Shown in pieces: positions 25,405-33,654 of a stretch of 35,450 nucleotides of DNA (the first letter of the stretch is position 1; each line of letters opens with the position of its first letter). The stretch comes from Thioploca sp. Lineage in GTDB: Bacteria > Pseudomonadota > Gammaproteobacteria > Beggiatoales > Beggiatoaceae. The notes beneath the pieces are model-generated. The model ran no database searches. It saw nothing but the letters and a program-made list of their open reading frames with translations, and had not been told where the DNA came from. A program made the position numbers and the translations under genes. Location of the stretch: positions 1 to 35,450 of the forward strand of contig JAAUSR010000055.1 in NCBI GenBank assembly GCA_012032555.1, given 5' to 3'.

Positions 25405-26145
25405 CTATAGCAATTGAATGACTTTAACCAAGAATTGCCGAACTTGTTCAATCCCTTCATTCAAATTGGCTTCAATCTCTGCCATCGTAATAGGTTTAGA
25501 ACTACTTCCGGCAGCCGGATTAGAAACGACAGCACAAGTGGCATAACAGAGATTTAATTCTCGCGCTAATGCAGCTTCGGGCATCCCAGTCATGCCAACG
25601 ATATCACAACCATCTTGGGCCATGCGCTTAATTTCCGCTGCGGTTTCTAAACGTGGGCCTTGAGTAGCACCATAAACCCCTTGGGGATGTATTTTAAAAC
25701 TGACTTGCTGAGCCGCCGCTAATAAATGTTCACGTAATCTTTCACAATAAGGCTGTGTAAAATCAATGTGAGTAACCTGATTCAGATCTTCGGCAAAAAA
25801 GGTATGTTCCCGTGACCAAGTATAATCAATCAATTGGTGCGGAATCACCAAATCTTTCGGTTGCAAATGAGGATGAATTCCACCCACCGCCGCAATAGCA
25901 ATCACCGTTTGTATGCCTAACTCTTTCAAACACCAAACATTGGCTCGATAATTAACTTTATGAGGCGGAATCGTATGTTGTGCACCATGCCGAGCTAAGA
26001 ATACAATCGATTTACCCGCATAACGGCCATGGATAATTGGACTGGAGGTTTCACCATAAGGCGTATGTAATATTTGCCGGTGCGTAATTTCTAGACCCAC
26101 TAAATCCGTTAAACCGGTGCCACCAATAATCGCTAATTCACTCAT
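25405..26145 (-). CDS. mtnP: S-methyl-5'-thioinosine phosphorylase (MTAP/PNP family)
   Basis: The protein has 246 aa of the MTAP/PNP fold: IIGGTGLTDL, FLARHGAQHTIPPHKVNYR, GATQGPRLETAAEI and DIVGMTGMPEAALARE. Near 215 the sequence is VVSNPAAG, where adenine-specific MTAPs carry a TDYDxW motif. That, and its similarity to the Pseudomonas methylthioinosine phosphorylase, favours 6-oxopurine substrates: methylthioinosine to hypoxanthine plus methylthioribose-1-phosphate. It overlaps the upstream HPRT gene by four bases (ATGA), so product hypoxanthine could be salvaged directly. Methylthioadenosine as substrate is the alternative; the gene symbol is a family-level assignment. Confidence 0.85.
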   Translation of the reverse strand: MSELAIIGGTGLTDLVGLEITHRQILHTPYGETSSPIIHGRYAGKSIVFLARHGAQHTIPPHKVNYRANVWCLKELGIQTVIAIAAVGGIHPHLQPKDLVIPHQLIDYTWSREHTFFAEDLNQVTHIDFTQPYCERLREHLLAAAQQVSFKIHPQGVYGATQGPRLETAAEIKRMAQDGCDIVGMTGMPEAALARELNLCYATCAVVSNPAAGSSSKPITMAEIEANLNEGIEQVRQFLVKVIQLL

Positions 26146-26702
26146 AAACCATGTACCGCATAAATACCAGCGACATATCGCAATTGATTTTGATAATCCA
26201 TCCCATACCCAAATACATACCGATCTGGGACAGTCAATCCAGTAAAATCAGCATGTTGTAATCCAATCCGCCGATTATGTTGTTTTTCAACTAAAGCGGC
26301 AGTGAAGACTTGTTCAGCTCCCTGTTGTTGACAATATTCAACTACTGCTTGTAAAGTTAACCCTTCATCTAAAATATCATCAATGAGAAGTACCGTGCGA
26401 TTTGCTAAAGGAATCGTTGGATATTTAATCCAATGTAATTCACTTCCCTCGGTTGCTCCTCGATAACGATTAGCATGAATGTAATCCACCTCTACCGGAA
26501 AACTCAATCGGGGTAGCAATTGTCCAGCCGGTACTAATCCACCTAACATAATAGTTAAACAAACCGGGTGTTTGTTACACAACTGTTTAGTAATACTCCC
26601 GGCTAATTCATCCAGTGCAGCGGATATTTCCCATTCCGCATACAACTGGTCAGCTTTAGCTAATACCGCTTCGATGGTTTCTATATCAAGTTGAGCATTC
26701 AT
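26142..26702 (-). CDS. hpt: Hypoxanthine-guanine phosphoribosyltransferase
   Basis: This enzyme converts hypoxanthine or guanine plus PRPP to IMP or GMP in the cytoplasm. The protein has 186 aa. The PRPP loop is VLLIDDILDEGLTLQAV, with a flexible-loop region HANRYRG and a C-terminal purine-site segment DRYVFGYGMDYQNQLRYVAG ending IYAVHGL, the form seen in the pseudomonad HPRT branch. It leads the unit hpt-mtnP-prmC and overlaps mtnP by four bases. Start ATG 26702; the upstream base sequence has only a weak Shine-Dalgarno. Confidence 0.93.
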   Translation of the reverse strand: MNAQLDIETIEAVLAKADQLYAEWEISAALDELAGSITKQLCNKHPVCLTIMLGGLVPAGQLLPRLSFPVEVDYIHANRYRGATEGSELHWIKYPTIPLANRTVLLIDDILDEGLTLQAVVEYCQQQGAEQVFTAALVEKQHNRRIGLQHADFTGLTVPDRYVFGYGMDYQNQLRYVAGIYAVHGL

Positions 26703-27046
26703 TTGATTAACCTATTTAACGAGTTAAAAATAGAATTTGCCAACAACAATTGCTGGTATTCTATTTTTAATTTGAATATACCTAAAACTATTAATATTAA
26801 CATGTTTTTCAGATTAGCTGCGTACTTGAATTCAACTCGCCTTGCCACCTATCAATTTCAAATGTCAGTCGGACATTGCTCTGTGTGTCCGACTCACTTC
26901 TACCGTATTACGAAAATAGAAACTAAGGTAGATCAGACTCAGACTCAGCAAAGTATCTCTAGTTCTTGAACCTTTTAATAACACCTTCAATCGATTATTA
27001 TGTGTCTGTTGAAATTGGCTATGAAAAATCACCTGGGGATAACGAT
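26703..27046. other. Divergent intergenic region
   Basis: This 344-base, AT-rich stretch separates hpt (minus) from the small secreted protein gene (plus) and should hold promoters for both. It includes a 9-bp hairpin at 26867-26894. An open frame at 26691-26969 lacks a Shine-Dalgarno and a protein-like composition and is not called. Confidence 0.55.
26867..26894. repeat. 9-bp hairpin, GTCGGACA arms
   Basis: AGTCGGACA (26867-26875) pairs with TGTCCGACT (26886-26894). The arms resemble the TCGGAT arm of the element at 35158, but the loop TTGCTCTGTG lacks the GCGAAGCG motif, so it may be a relative or an independent regulatory hairpin. Confidence 0.5.
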
Positions 27047-27295
27047 ATGAAAAAGCTATTGTTAATATTGATCATCACTGTTTTAACAACAACTTTGGCA
27101 GAGGGCAGAGGAAATCAACCGTGCTCAGGTAAAAAAGGAGGTGTTGCTAGTTGTAGAAGTGATGGTAAATTTATTTGTAATAATGGAAGTATTAGCAAAT
27201 CTAAAAGAAGATGTGGTGCTAGATTAAAAAACCAAAAACCTATCAAAAATTCACGCAAAAGCCAACGTAGGATAAAAAATAGGTCGGATAAATAA
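27047..27295 (+). CDS. Small secreted Cys-rich basic protein
   Basis: The protein has 82 aa from ATG 27047-27049. A longer frame to 26966 adds 27 residues upstream, but MKKLLLILIITVLTTTLAEG is a clean signal peptide, so I use the internal start. The mature part begins with PCSGKKGGVASC, then FICNNGSISKSKRRC: four cysteines in a pattern (PCSGKKGGxxxC...FxCxxGSxSxSKxxC) that I recall from small hypothetical exported proteins of gammaproteobacteria. A strongly basic Lys/Arg/Asn tail follows. Probably periplasmic or extracellular; function unknown. Confidence 0.7.
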   Translation: MKKLLLILIITVLTTTLAEGRGNQPCSGKKGGVASCRSDGKFICNNGSISKSKRRCGARLKNQKPIKNSRKSQRRIKNRSDK

Positions 27296-27332
27296 ATCGT
27301 AGCGGGTCCGATTTACCTAGCTTGTCCGGTTT

Positions 27333-28385
27333 TCAAAACTTGACCGGTTTGTTCTCATTCAAATTTTTCAATTTATACAGCACCTGTTCTGGCTTAATAT
27401 CGCGTAAACATTGCCAATGTTTTTTAGGACAATGGCGTTGAAAACAAGGGCTACATGGTAGACCTAAATACGAAATCTGGGCTTTGAGACTTAAAGGTGG
27501 GGTTTTTCCTGGACTGGAAGAACCATAAATTGCTACGAGTGGCTTGTTTAAAGCTGCGGCAATATGCATTAAGCCGGAATCATTAGTCACTACCGCTTGA
27601 ACCAGGGATAATAAATCAATCGCCTCTGCTAGTGAGGTTTGCCCACACAAATTAATACACTTATCACCAGATAAAGCTTGAATTCTAGCTCCAATAGAAC
27701 GTTCCTGCGACGATCCCATTATCCAAACTTGCCATCCTTGAGCGATTTTTCTTTTAGCGACAATAGCGTAATATTCTAAGGGCCACCGTTTAGCTGATCC
27801 ATATTCTGCGCCTGGACAGAGGGCTAACAGTGGTTGTCCAGGTTGGTTTAACTGGAGTCGTTGTAACGCATAGTCAACCTGACCGGGAGACAATTGCGGA
27901 TAAGGTACCCATTGTCCCCACTTGGGATCAGTTAAACTTAATCCTAAAGCGGCAAATTGGGCTACTGTTTGTTGCAAAACCAATTTATTCAATGGTCGCG
28001 CATCATTGAGTAATCCATAACGCATTTCACCTAGATAACCGGTGCGCTGTGGAATTCGTGCCCAGAATGGAATCAGTGCTGATTTCCAAGAATTAGGCAA
28101 CACAATCGCTTGTTGATAATGAAATTGACGTAATTGGTAACCCAGTTGTTGGCGTGCTTTCCAAGCAAATTGTCCAGGTTCCAGTGAATGAACGATATGG
28201 TGACGCACTTCCGGCATCCGCCTAAATAAGCCTTCACTCCAACGAGTAGCCAACACATCTATATGAATACCGGGTTGTTTTTGCTTAAGAACTTTAAACA
28301 GACTTTGGGCCATAATCATATCCCCTACCCAAGCTGGACTCACTACTAAAATCGCGGGTAAGGGTTGGGACGGAGAGAATACCAT
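27333..28385 (-). CDS. waaF: Lipopolysaccharide heptosyltransferase II
   Basis: This glycosyltransferase family 9 enzyme adds the second heptose to the LPS inner core on the cytoplasmic face of the inner membrane. The protein has 350 aa, the usual size. Signatures are VVSPAWVGDMIMAQSLFKVL at the N-terminus, LPNSWKSALIPFWA, CPGAEYGSAKRWPLEYYA for the ADP-heptose side, and VVTNDSGLMHIAAALNKPLV with AIYGSSSPGKTPPLS. It is last in the unit ilvE-zinc ribbon-waaF, starting eight bases after the zinc-ribbon gene. Confidence 0.93.
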   Translation of the reverse strand: MVFSPSQPLPAILVVSPAWVGDMIMAQSLFKVLKQKQPGIHIDVLATRWSEGLFRRMPEVRHHIVHSLEPGQFAWKARQQLGYQLRQFHYQQAIVLPNSWKSALIPFWARIPQRTGYLGEMRYGLLNDARPLNKLVLQQTVAQFAALGLSLTDPKWGQWVPYPQLSPGQVDYALQRLQLNQPGQPLLALCPGAEYGSAKRWPLEYYAIVAKRKIAQGWQVWIMGSSQERSIGARIQALSGDKCINLCGQTSLAEAIDLLSLVQAVVTNDSGLMHIAAALNKPLVAIYGSSSPGKTPPLSLKAQISYLGLPCSPCFQRHCPKKHWQCLRDIKPEQVLYKLKNLNENKPVKF

Positions 28386-28393
28386 CCGTCAAG

Positions 28394-28618
28394 TTAGGTG
28401 GTTTTCTGGACTAAAGTATTTTTCGGTACTAAAACATATTCGGTACCACAATAGGGACAAATAACTTTACCATTTTCGGCATCAGTAATCGGTAGGAACA
28501 CCCGGGGATGAGAATTCCACAAACTCATCTGCGGCAATGGACAATGCAAAGGAAGATCCGTTGCTTGAATTTCATAAGTTTTTTTATCGTTAGGTGTTGC
28601 TGTCCCAGTTTGTCTCAT
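28394..28618 (-). CDS. Zinc-ribbon protein (zf-CHCC family)
   Basis: The protein has 74 aa from ATG 28616-28618, which lies 11 bases after the restored ilvE stop; a start ten codons upstream would overlap ilvE. LPLHCPLPQMSLWNSHPRVF and GKVICPYCGTEY supply the conserved Cys, His, Cys, Cys ligands of the zf-CHCC family, related to the zinc-binding NDUFS6 subunit of mitochondrial complex I. Bacterial members are of unknown role. The position between ilvE and waaF is common in gammaproteobacteria. Confidence 0.85.
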   Translation of the reverse strand: MRQTGTATPNDKKTYEIQATDLPLHCPLPQMSLWNSHPRVFLPITDAENGKVICPYCGTEYVLVPKNTLVQKTT

Positions 28619-28629
28619 AATGCTACTCT

Positions 28630-29549
28630 CTAAATCAATGTCAACCAATTTTTGTGAGCGATATGGCGACCATGTACCACATCAAAATATAATTTTTGCA
28701 AATGTTCAGTAACCGGACCACGTATCCCGTTGCCAATTTTTCGCCCATCTAATTCCCGAATTGGCGTTACTTCTGCTGCTGTTCCGGTAAAAAAGCTTCA
28801 TCGGCAATATAAACTTCATCACGAGTTAGTCGCTTCTCGCAGATTTTCAAGCTCACTTCTTCTGCCAAAGTAAAAATAGTGGCTCGCGTAATCCCAGCTA
28901 AAGCTGAAGTTAAATCTGGAGTATAAATAACATTATCTCTTACCAGAAAAATATTTTCACCACTACCTTCAGCAACGTAACCTTCCGCATCGAGTAACAA
29001 TGCTTCATCATATCCGCAAGCTAGCGCTTCCTGGAGAGCTAACATTGAATTCATATAATTTCCGGTGGCTTTCGCTTTACACATGTTAATATTAACATGG
29101 TGACGAGTATAAGAAGAAGTTCGTATCCGAATGCCTTTTTCTATCCCCTCTTGTCCCAGGTAAGCACCCCAATGCCACGCGGCAATCACCGTATGTACTT
29201 GTAAATTATCAGCACGTAACCCCATGCCTTCGGAGCCATAAAAACATATTGGTCGAATATAAGCACTGTCTAAACTATTAGCGCGAACCGTTTCAACAAT
29301 CGCTTGATTGAGTGTGTCTTTATCATAACGCAGCGCCATTTTTAAAATATGGGCTGAATCAAATAAGCGGCGAGTATGTTCGGGTAACCGGAAGATAGCG
29401 GTTCCTCGATCAGTTTTATAAGCACGTATCCCTTCAAACACACCCATTCCATAGTGTAAAGAGTGGGTTAACACATGGACTTTCGCTTCACGCCAGGGTA
29501 TCATTTCACCGTCGAACCAGATAAAACCGTCACGGTCTTCCATCCCCAT
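28630..29549 (-). CDS. ilvE: Branched-chain amino-acid aminotransferase (frameshifted)
   Basis: This PLP enzyme makes valine, leucine and isoleucine from their keto acids with glutamate. The ATG at 29549 has AAGGAG eight bases upstream. Class IV motifs include WFDGEMIPWREAKVHVLTHS, GMGVFEGIRAY, CKATGNY-type lysine region (MCKAKATGNYMNSMLALQEA) and EGSGENIFLV. As sequenced, the frame ends at 28767 after 260 aa with EAFLPEQQQK. One base more in the A-run 28789-28794 gives the normal EAFFTGTAAEVTPIRELDGR continuation, ending in HKNWLTLI at TAG 28630-28632, about 306 aa, the family length. Thus the gene is intact apart from a single homopolymer deletion, probably a sequencing error. Confidence 0.93.
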
Positions 29550-29604
29550 TTTGTTTTCTCCTTGTATTAAGAAATTTAATTGTATTATTTTACACTATAA
29601 AATA

Positions 29605-29630
29605 ATGAATGATCATTCATCATCATGAAT
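29605..29630 (-). promoter_or_regulatory. Overlapping ATGAAT/ATTCAT dyads upstream of ilvE
   Basis: ATGAATGATCATTCAT (29605-29620) is a perfect 16-bp palindrome. It is followed by CATC and another ATGAAT, so the last ATTCAT can also pair across a 4-base spacer. Three half-sites 56-80 bases before the ilvE start suggest an operator for a dimeric regulator, possibly linked to amino-acid supply. Confidence 0.45.
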
Positions 29631-29709
29631 AATCAATTTCAAAAGTTGCTTATAACTTCAATGCGAATTATTATTTAAAATAGTAGATTACAAATCAGTA
29701 AATTATGTC

Positions 29710-29738
29710 GGTTGGGTAGAGCGAAGCGAAACCCAACT
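29710..29738. repeat. Palindromic hairpin element, GTTGGGT arms, GCGAAGCG loop
   Basis: GTTGGGT (29711-29717) pairs with ACCCAAC (29731-29737); the loop contains GAGCGAAGCGAA. Same loop as the elements at 324 and 1904 with a different arm sequence. Confidence 0.7.
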
Positions 29739-30089
29739 AACCAGTTTTTCAATAAGTTAAAGACACAAGCACTTAATTGGTATTTCAGTTTACCACCTAC
29801 CCATTTCTACTCTATTTCAATAAATATTTTGTCAGCATTAGAATTTTCAAATGACCAGAATTAATCTTTTGATAAATTATCAGAATTAACGCATTGACAA
29901 AACGAAGTAGTTGCTTGACTATTCAATTTTGTGAATCCTTTCTTCCTGAAAATGCTGATTCAGACCACTGATTTGAAGAAAGTAGATTACCAAAATGAGC
30001 GGCGAGATAACTTCAGTTAGGTTGTTGCAAAAATAATCGTTAATAGATAACCTTATTAACCAATTATTTTAGCAAAGGAGGATTATTAT

Positions 30090-30551
30090 ATGTCATCTAT
30101 TACCAATGAAACCGAATTCAAAAATGCGATCAATCAACTCACGCTCGCCCAACAACGTCGAGTTGGGGGGTTATTTGTTGAAAATGTACTAGCCCTTTGC
30201 AATGATCACCGTGTGAAAAATGCGCTTAACGCGATTAAATCCACCACAATAAACCCTGATGAGTTAGCAACAGTTTACCGATCGGCAAAAACAGCGAGTA
30301 CCGAAAGTTTTACGCAATGCGGAAAAGATGTGGACTGGTTAGGACAAGCCGGGCATTTTGTAGCCGCTGCTAGTGTAGCGTGTGTGACACCCGAAAATCA
30401 AATTAAATCAACTGATAATCTCGCTTGGACCGCTGCTATGCACGGACGTATGGCTAGAACTTTTGAAACCATTGCTGCTGGTAAAGGTTCAGAAAACGAA
30501 GAAACTCAACAACAATATCAAATTTTAGCTCGCTTTCTAGAAACCCTTTAA
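30090..30551 (+). CDS. Conserved-looking hypothetical protein upstream of hemN
   Basis: The protein has 153 aa with a very strong Shine-Dalgarno (AAAGGAGG). It has no signal peptide or membrane segment; it is mostly helical with alternating Ala-rich segments (LTLAQQRRVGGLFVENVLAL, DELATVYRSAKTASTES, AGHFVAAASVACVTPENQ, NLAWTAAMHGRMARTFETIA). Two Cys and several His/Asp residues are present but form no motif I recognise. HemN starts only 17 bases later, so the two are probably cotranscribed, and a role near haem synthesis or redox state is possible but inferred only from position. Confidence 0.75.
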   Translation: MSSITNETEFKNAINQLTLAQQRRVGGLFVENVLALCNDHRVKNALNAIKSTTINPDELATVYRSAKTASTESFTQCGKDVDWLGQAGHFVAAASVACVTPENQIKSTDNLAWTAAMHGRMARTFETIAAGKGSENEETQQQYQILARFLETL

Positions 30552-30568
30552 ACGGCTTGTTCCAACTC

Positions 30569-31957
30569 ATGCAACCGACTATTATTTTTGATTTAGACCT
30601 GATTCACCGCTATGATAAAGCTGGACCGCGATATACCTCCTACCCCACTGCGGTCCAATTTCATGAAGGCTTTAATGAAGCCGTTTATCGAGAATATGCA
30701 CAACAAAGCAATACCAACCAACCGGTTAAACCGCTGTCGTTGTACATCCATATTCCTTTTTGTGATACCGTTTGCTTTTACTGTGCTTGTAACAAAGTTG
30801 CCACTAAAAACCATCAGCTGGCTAGCCCATACTTAGCGCGGTTACATCGGGAAATCGCTATACAAGGTAGCTTATTTCAGTCGGAGCGCCCGGTTGTTCA
30901 ATTACATTGGGGAGGTGGAACCCCAACCTTTATAAGCCATGCAGAAATGCGAGATTTAATGCGAATCACACGGCAACACTTTCAGTTACTCGATAACGAT
31001 CAAGGCGAATATTCTATTGAAATTGATCCCCGAGAAACGCGCTCAGATACCATTGCTTTGTTACGAGAGTTGGGTTTTAATCGAATGAGTTTGGGGGTAC
31101 AAGACTTAGATCCACAAGTACAACAAGCGGTTAATCGTCTACAATCAGAAGAATTAACTTTTGGCGTATTAGAATCCGCTCGCCGTGAAGGGTTCAAGTC
31201 CGTTAGTATTGACCTCATTTATGGCTTACCCCATCAAAGCGTTGATTCGATTGCTAAAACCTTAGAGAAAATTATCGCGGTAAAACCAGACCGATTATCT
31301 GTTTTCAACTACGCCCATTTGCCCACTTTATTTAAACCGCAGCGGCGCATCCATGTAGAAAATTTACCGACACCCTCAGAAAAATTAGCCATTTTACAAC
31401 AAATAATTCAACAACTCACTGATGCTGGCTATGTTTATATTGGCATGGATCATTTCGCTTTACCCGATGATGAACTCGCCCAAGCACAACGCGATGGCAC
31501 GTTATATCGCAACTTCCAAGGCTATTCGACTCACGCTAACTGTGATTTGATTGGGTTAGGCAGCACCGCAATTAGCAAAGTGGATGACAGTTATAGCCAA
31601 AACGTCAAACGGGTAGATGACTATTATAAACGCATTGATGCAGAACAATTAGCGGTATTTCGTGGTATTGCCTTAAATGCCGATGATAAACTACGTCGAG
31701 CCGTGATTACCCAACTGATTTGTCATTTTACCTTAAATATTCCTTCAATAGCGGCAGAATATCAGATTGATTTTAAATCTTACTTTGCCGAAGAATGGGA
31801 ACAATTAAAACAATTACAAACCGATGGTTTGTTAAGCTATGATGATGACCAGATTGATATTTTACCGGCGGGTAGATTATTAGTGCGAAATATTTGCATG
31901 ATTTTTGACATTTATTTACGTCAGAGTCAGCAACAGCGATTTTCTAAAGTGATTTAA
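30569..31957 (+). CDS. hemN: Oxygen-independent coproporphyrinogen III dehydrogenase
   Basis: This radical-SAM enzyme converts coproporphyrinogen III to protoporphyrinogen IX without oxygen, in the cytoplasm. ATG 30569-30571 gives MQPTIIFDLDLIHRYDKAGP, the expected start; an upstream TTG at 30557 is less likely. HIPFCDTVCFYCACNK holds the CxxxCxxC iron-sulfur motif and an extra Cys characteristic of HemN. LHWGGGTPTFI and SIDLIYGLPHQ are further family motifs, and the C-terminal HemN domain is present to about 463 aa. It suits growth at low oxygen, as expected for a sulfur oxidiser at oxic-anoxic boundaries. Confidence 0.95.
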   Translation: MQPTIIFDLDLIHRYDKAGPRYTSYPTAVQFHEGFNEAVYREYAQQSNTNQPVKPLSLYIHIPFCDTVCFYCACNKVATKNHQLASPYLARLHREIAIQGSLFQSERPVVQLHWGGGTPTFISHAEMRDLMRITRQHFQLLDNDQGEYSIEIDPRETRSDTIALLRELGFNRMSLGVQDLDPQVQQAVNRLQSEELTFGVLESARREGFKSVSIDLIYGLPHQSVDSIAKTLEKIIAVKPDRLSVFNYAHLPTLFKPQRRIHVENLPTPSEKLAILQQIIQQLTDAGYVYIGMDHFALPDDELAQAQRDGTLYRNFQGYSTHANCDLIGLGSTAISKVDDSYSQNVKRVDDYYKRIDAEQLAVFRGIALNADDKLRRAVITQLICHFTLNIPSIAAEYQIDFKSYFAEEWEQLKQLQTDGLLSYDDDQIDILPAGRLLVRNICMIFDIYLRQSQQQRFSKVI

Positions 31958-31997
31958 TTTAAACTTAAGTTAGGACTTACGCATAGGAATGCATTTA

Positions 31998-33089
31998 ATG
32001 TTTAACACCCCTAGACCATTTTTAATGGTAGTCATCGTGTTTTCTTATGTACTAACCGGTTGTTCTGTGGTCGGTCCAAGGGCGGTTTCTAAAAGCAGTG
32101 TTGATTACAACCTAGTTCTTAGTAAGGTTAATAACGAACAACTTCTCTTGAACTTAGTCAGATTGCGCTATCGTGATACGCCATTTTTCATGGAAACAGC
32201 AAGTCTTTCAACGGGTTTTTCCTTTGATACCGCGTTAGGGGCAACGTTACAACTGAACCCCTCGAAACTAGAGTCTTATACCCTGAGTGGTCCTAACCTC
32301 ACTTATGGAGAAAAACCAACCATTACTTATACGCCGCTACAAGGTGATAAATTTATTAAAGAAATGTTATCACCGATGAATTTAAATGTATTAATGCTAT
32401 TATATCACTCAGGTTGGTCAATTGAGCGACTGCTTCGTGTTACGATACAAAGACTTAATGAAAGCATGAATGCACCAACTGCTTCTGGACCGACGCCAGA
32501 TATAACACCTGAATATAAGTCTTTCCAAGAGATAGCTAAACTATTTAGACATCTTCAGAAAAAACGGGCTATTACTCTCGCTCAAAACGAAGAAGGTAAC
32601 AAAGTTTTTGTTACAATTTCACCAACACAACATAACAGCAGTGAAGTACAAGCATTTTTGCAAGCTTTAAACTTGGATACGAGCCGGTTACAATTTGCAT
32701 TAGTTCCTTCTTTAGATAATATGATTAGTGATAACAACCAAACCATTTCTATTCATCCCCGTTCAATGTTAGCGAGCATGTATTACCTATCGCAAGCGGT
32801 AGAAGTACCCCAACGTGACCAAGCAGCGGGTAGAGTCACAGTTACTCGAGATGAATCCGGTGAAGTGTTTGACTGGAATCAGGTAACACACAATTTATTT
32901 CGCGTTCAAAGCGCATTATCTTATCCCCAAAATGCTTACATTGCGGTGAAGTATCGCGGTGCTTGGTTTTATATCGATGATAGTGATTTAGACTCTAAGT
33001 CAACCTTTTCATTATTGACGCAATTATTGGCACTGCAATCTAGTGAAACCAAGTCTAATGCGCCGGTATTGACAATTCCAGTTCAATAG
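31998..33089 (+). CDS. Putative lipoprotein of unknown function
   Basis: The product has 363 aa from ATG 31998-32000, nine bases after AGGA; another ATG at 31989 would add three residues. The N-terminus ends in a lipobox, VLTGC-S, with Cys near 22, so it should be lipid-anchored at the inner or outer membrane. The mature part has VNNEQLLLNLVRLRYRDTPF, a stretch I have seen in uncharacterised proteobacterial lipoproteins, and two predicted mixed domains (FQEIAKLFRHLQKKRAITLA; HPRSMLASMYYLSQAVEVPQ; SYPQNAYIAVKYRGAWFYID). No catalytic motif is visible. It follows hemN by 40 bases on the same strand. Confidence 0.75.
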   Translation: MFNTPRPFLMVVIVFSYVLTGCSVVGPRAVSKSSVDYNLVLSKVNNEQLLLNLVRLRYRDTPFFMETASLSTGFSFDTALGATLQLNPSKLESYTLSGPNLTYGEKPTITYTPLQGDKFIKEMLSPMNLNVLMLLYHSGWSIERLLRVTIQRLNESMNAPTASGPTPDITPEYKSFQEIAKLFRHLQKKRAITLAQNEEGNKVFVTISPTQHNSSEVQAFLQALNLDTSRLQFALVPSLDNMISDNNQTISIHPRSMLASMYYLSQAVEVPQRDQAAGRVTVTRDESGEVFDWNQVTHNLFRVQSALSYPQNAYIAVKYRGAWFYIDDSDLDSKSTFSLLTQLLALQSSETKSNAPVLTIPVQ

Positions 33090-33210
33090 CAAGAAGAAAG
33101 TATGCTGAACACCATCATAAAACTGAGTTTTCAGTCATGTGGTTAAAAACAGACTCGATAGAGTTACCGGTGCTTTTCAGAAACGATTGATTTAGCAAGA
33201 GGATCTTATA

Positions 33211-33654
33211 ATGAAATTAATGGTCAATAATCAAGAATATGAAGTGACGGTCGCTACTGATACCCCTTTATTATGGGTATTACGAGATACGCTGGGATTA
33301 ACGGGAACTAAATTTGGTTGTGGTATAGCACAATGTGGTGCCTGTACCGTACATGTAGATGGTGAAGCGGTACGTTCTTGTAGCATACCCGTTGCTACCA
33401 TGGTCGGTAAAAAAATTACGACGATTGAAGGATTGGCTATCGATAAACCACATCCTTTACAGCAAGCTTGGATAGAAGAAGATGTTCCTCAATGTGGGTA
33501 TTGTCAATCCGGGATGATCATGACTGCCGCTGCTTTGTTAGCTAAAAATCCCCGGCCAAGTGAAGCGGATATCAACCAAACGATGACAAATCTTTGTCGT
33601 TGTGGAACTTATTTAAAAATTCGTCAAGCAATTCAGCGAGCCGCTAATGCATAG
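33211..33654 (+). CDS. [2Fe-2S] small subunit of a molybdenum hydroxylase (CoxS/IorA type)
   Basis: The protein has 147 aa with GAGGA before the ATG. The plant-type ferredoxin half has C37-x4-C42-x2-C45 and C57 ([13 protein letters not shown]). The helical half has C95-x2-C98 and C129-x-C131 ([16 protein letters not shown]). It is the electron-transfer subunit of isoquinoline 1-oxidoreductase/aldehyde-oxidase-type enzymes. The molybdenum large subunit normally adjacent is not in this window: the next gene is XdhC (8-base overlap), then MocA. It may pair with a large subunit elsewhere. Confidence 0.9.
   Translation: MKLMVNNQEYEVTVATDTPLLWVLRDTLGLTGTKFGCGIAQCGACTVHVDGEAVRSCSIPVATMVGKKITTIEGLAIDKPHPLQQAWIEEDVPQCGYCQSGMIMTAAALLAKNPRPSEADINQTMTNLCRCGTYLKIRQAIQRAANA

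Larger units (their letters stand above)
29550..30089. other. Divergent intergenic region between ilvE and 30090 gene
   Basis: This 540-base AT-rich region contains no gene I can support. It holds the palindrome cluster upstream of ilvE (29605-29630), the hairpin element at 29710-29738, and ends in the strong Shine-Dalgarno of the 30090 gene. Promoters for both directions must lie here; I cannot place them with confidence. Confidence 0.6.

Noticed and set aside
26691-26969. Plus-strand frame of 92 codons between hpt and the secreted protein
   Set aside because: It starts inside hpt, lacks a Shine-Dalgarno, crosses a hairpin and has no protein-like features.
31966-31988. GTTAGGACTTACGCA-like sequence before the lipoprotein gene, reminiscent of insertion-sequence ends
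   Set aside because: Only one end is present and no partner repeat or transposase is nearby.
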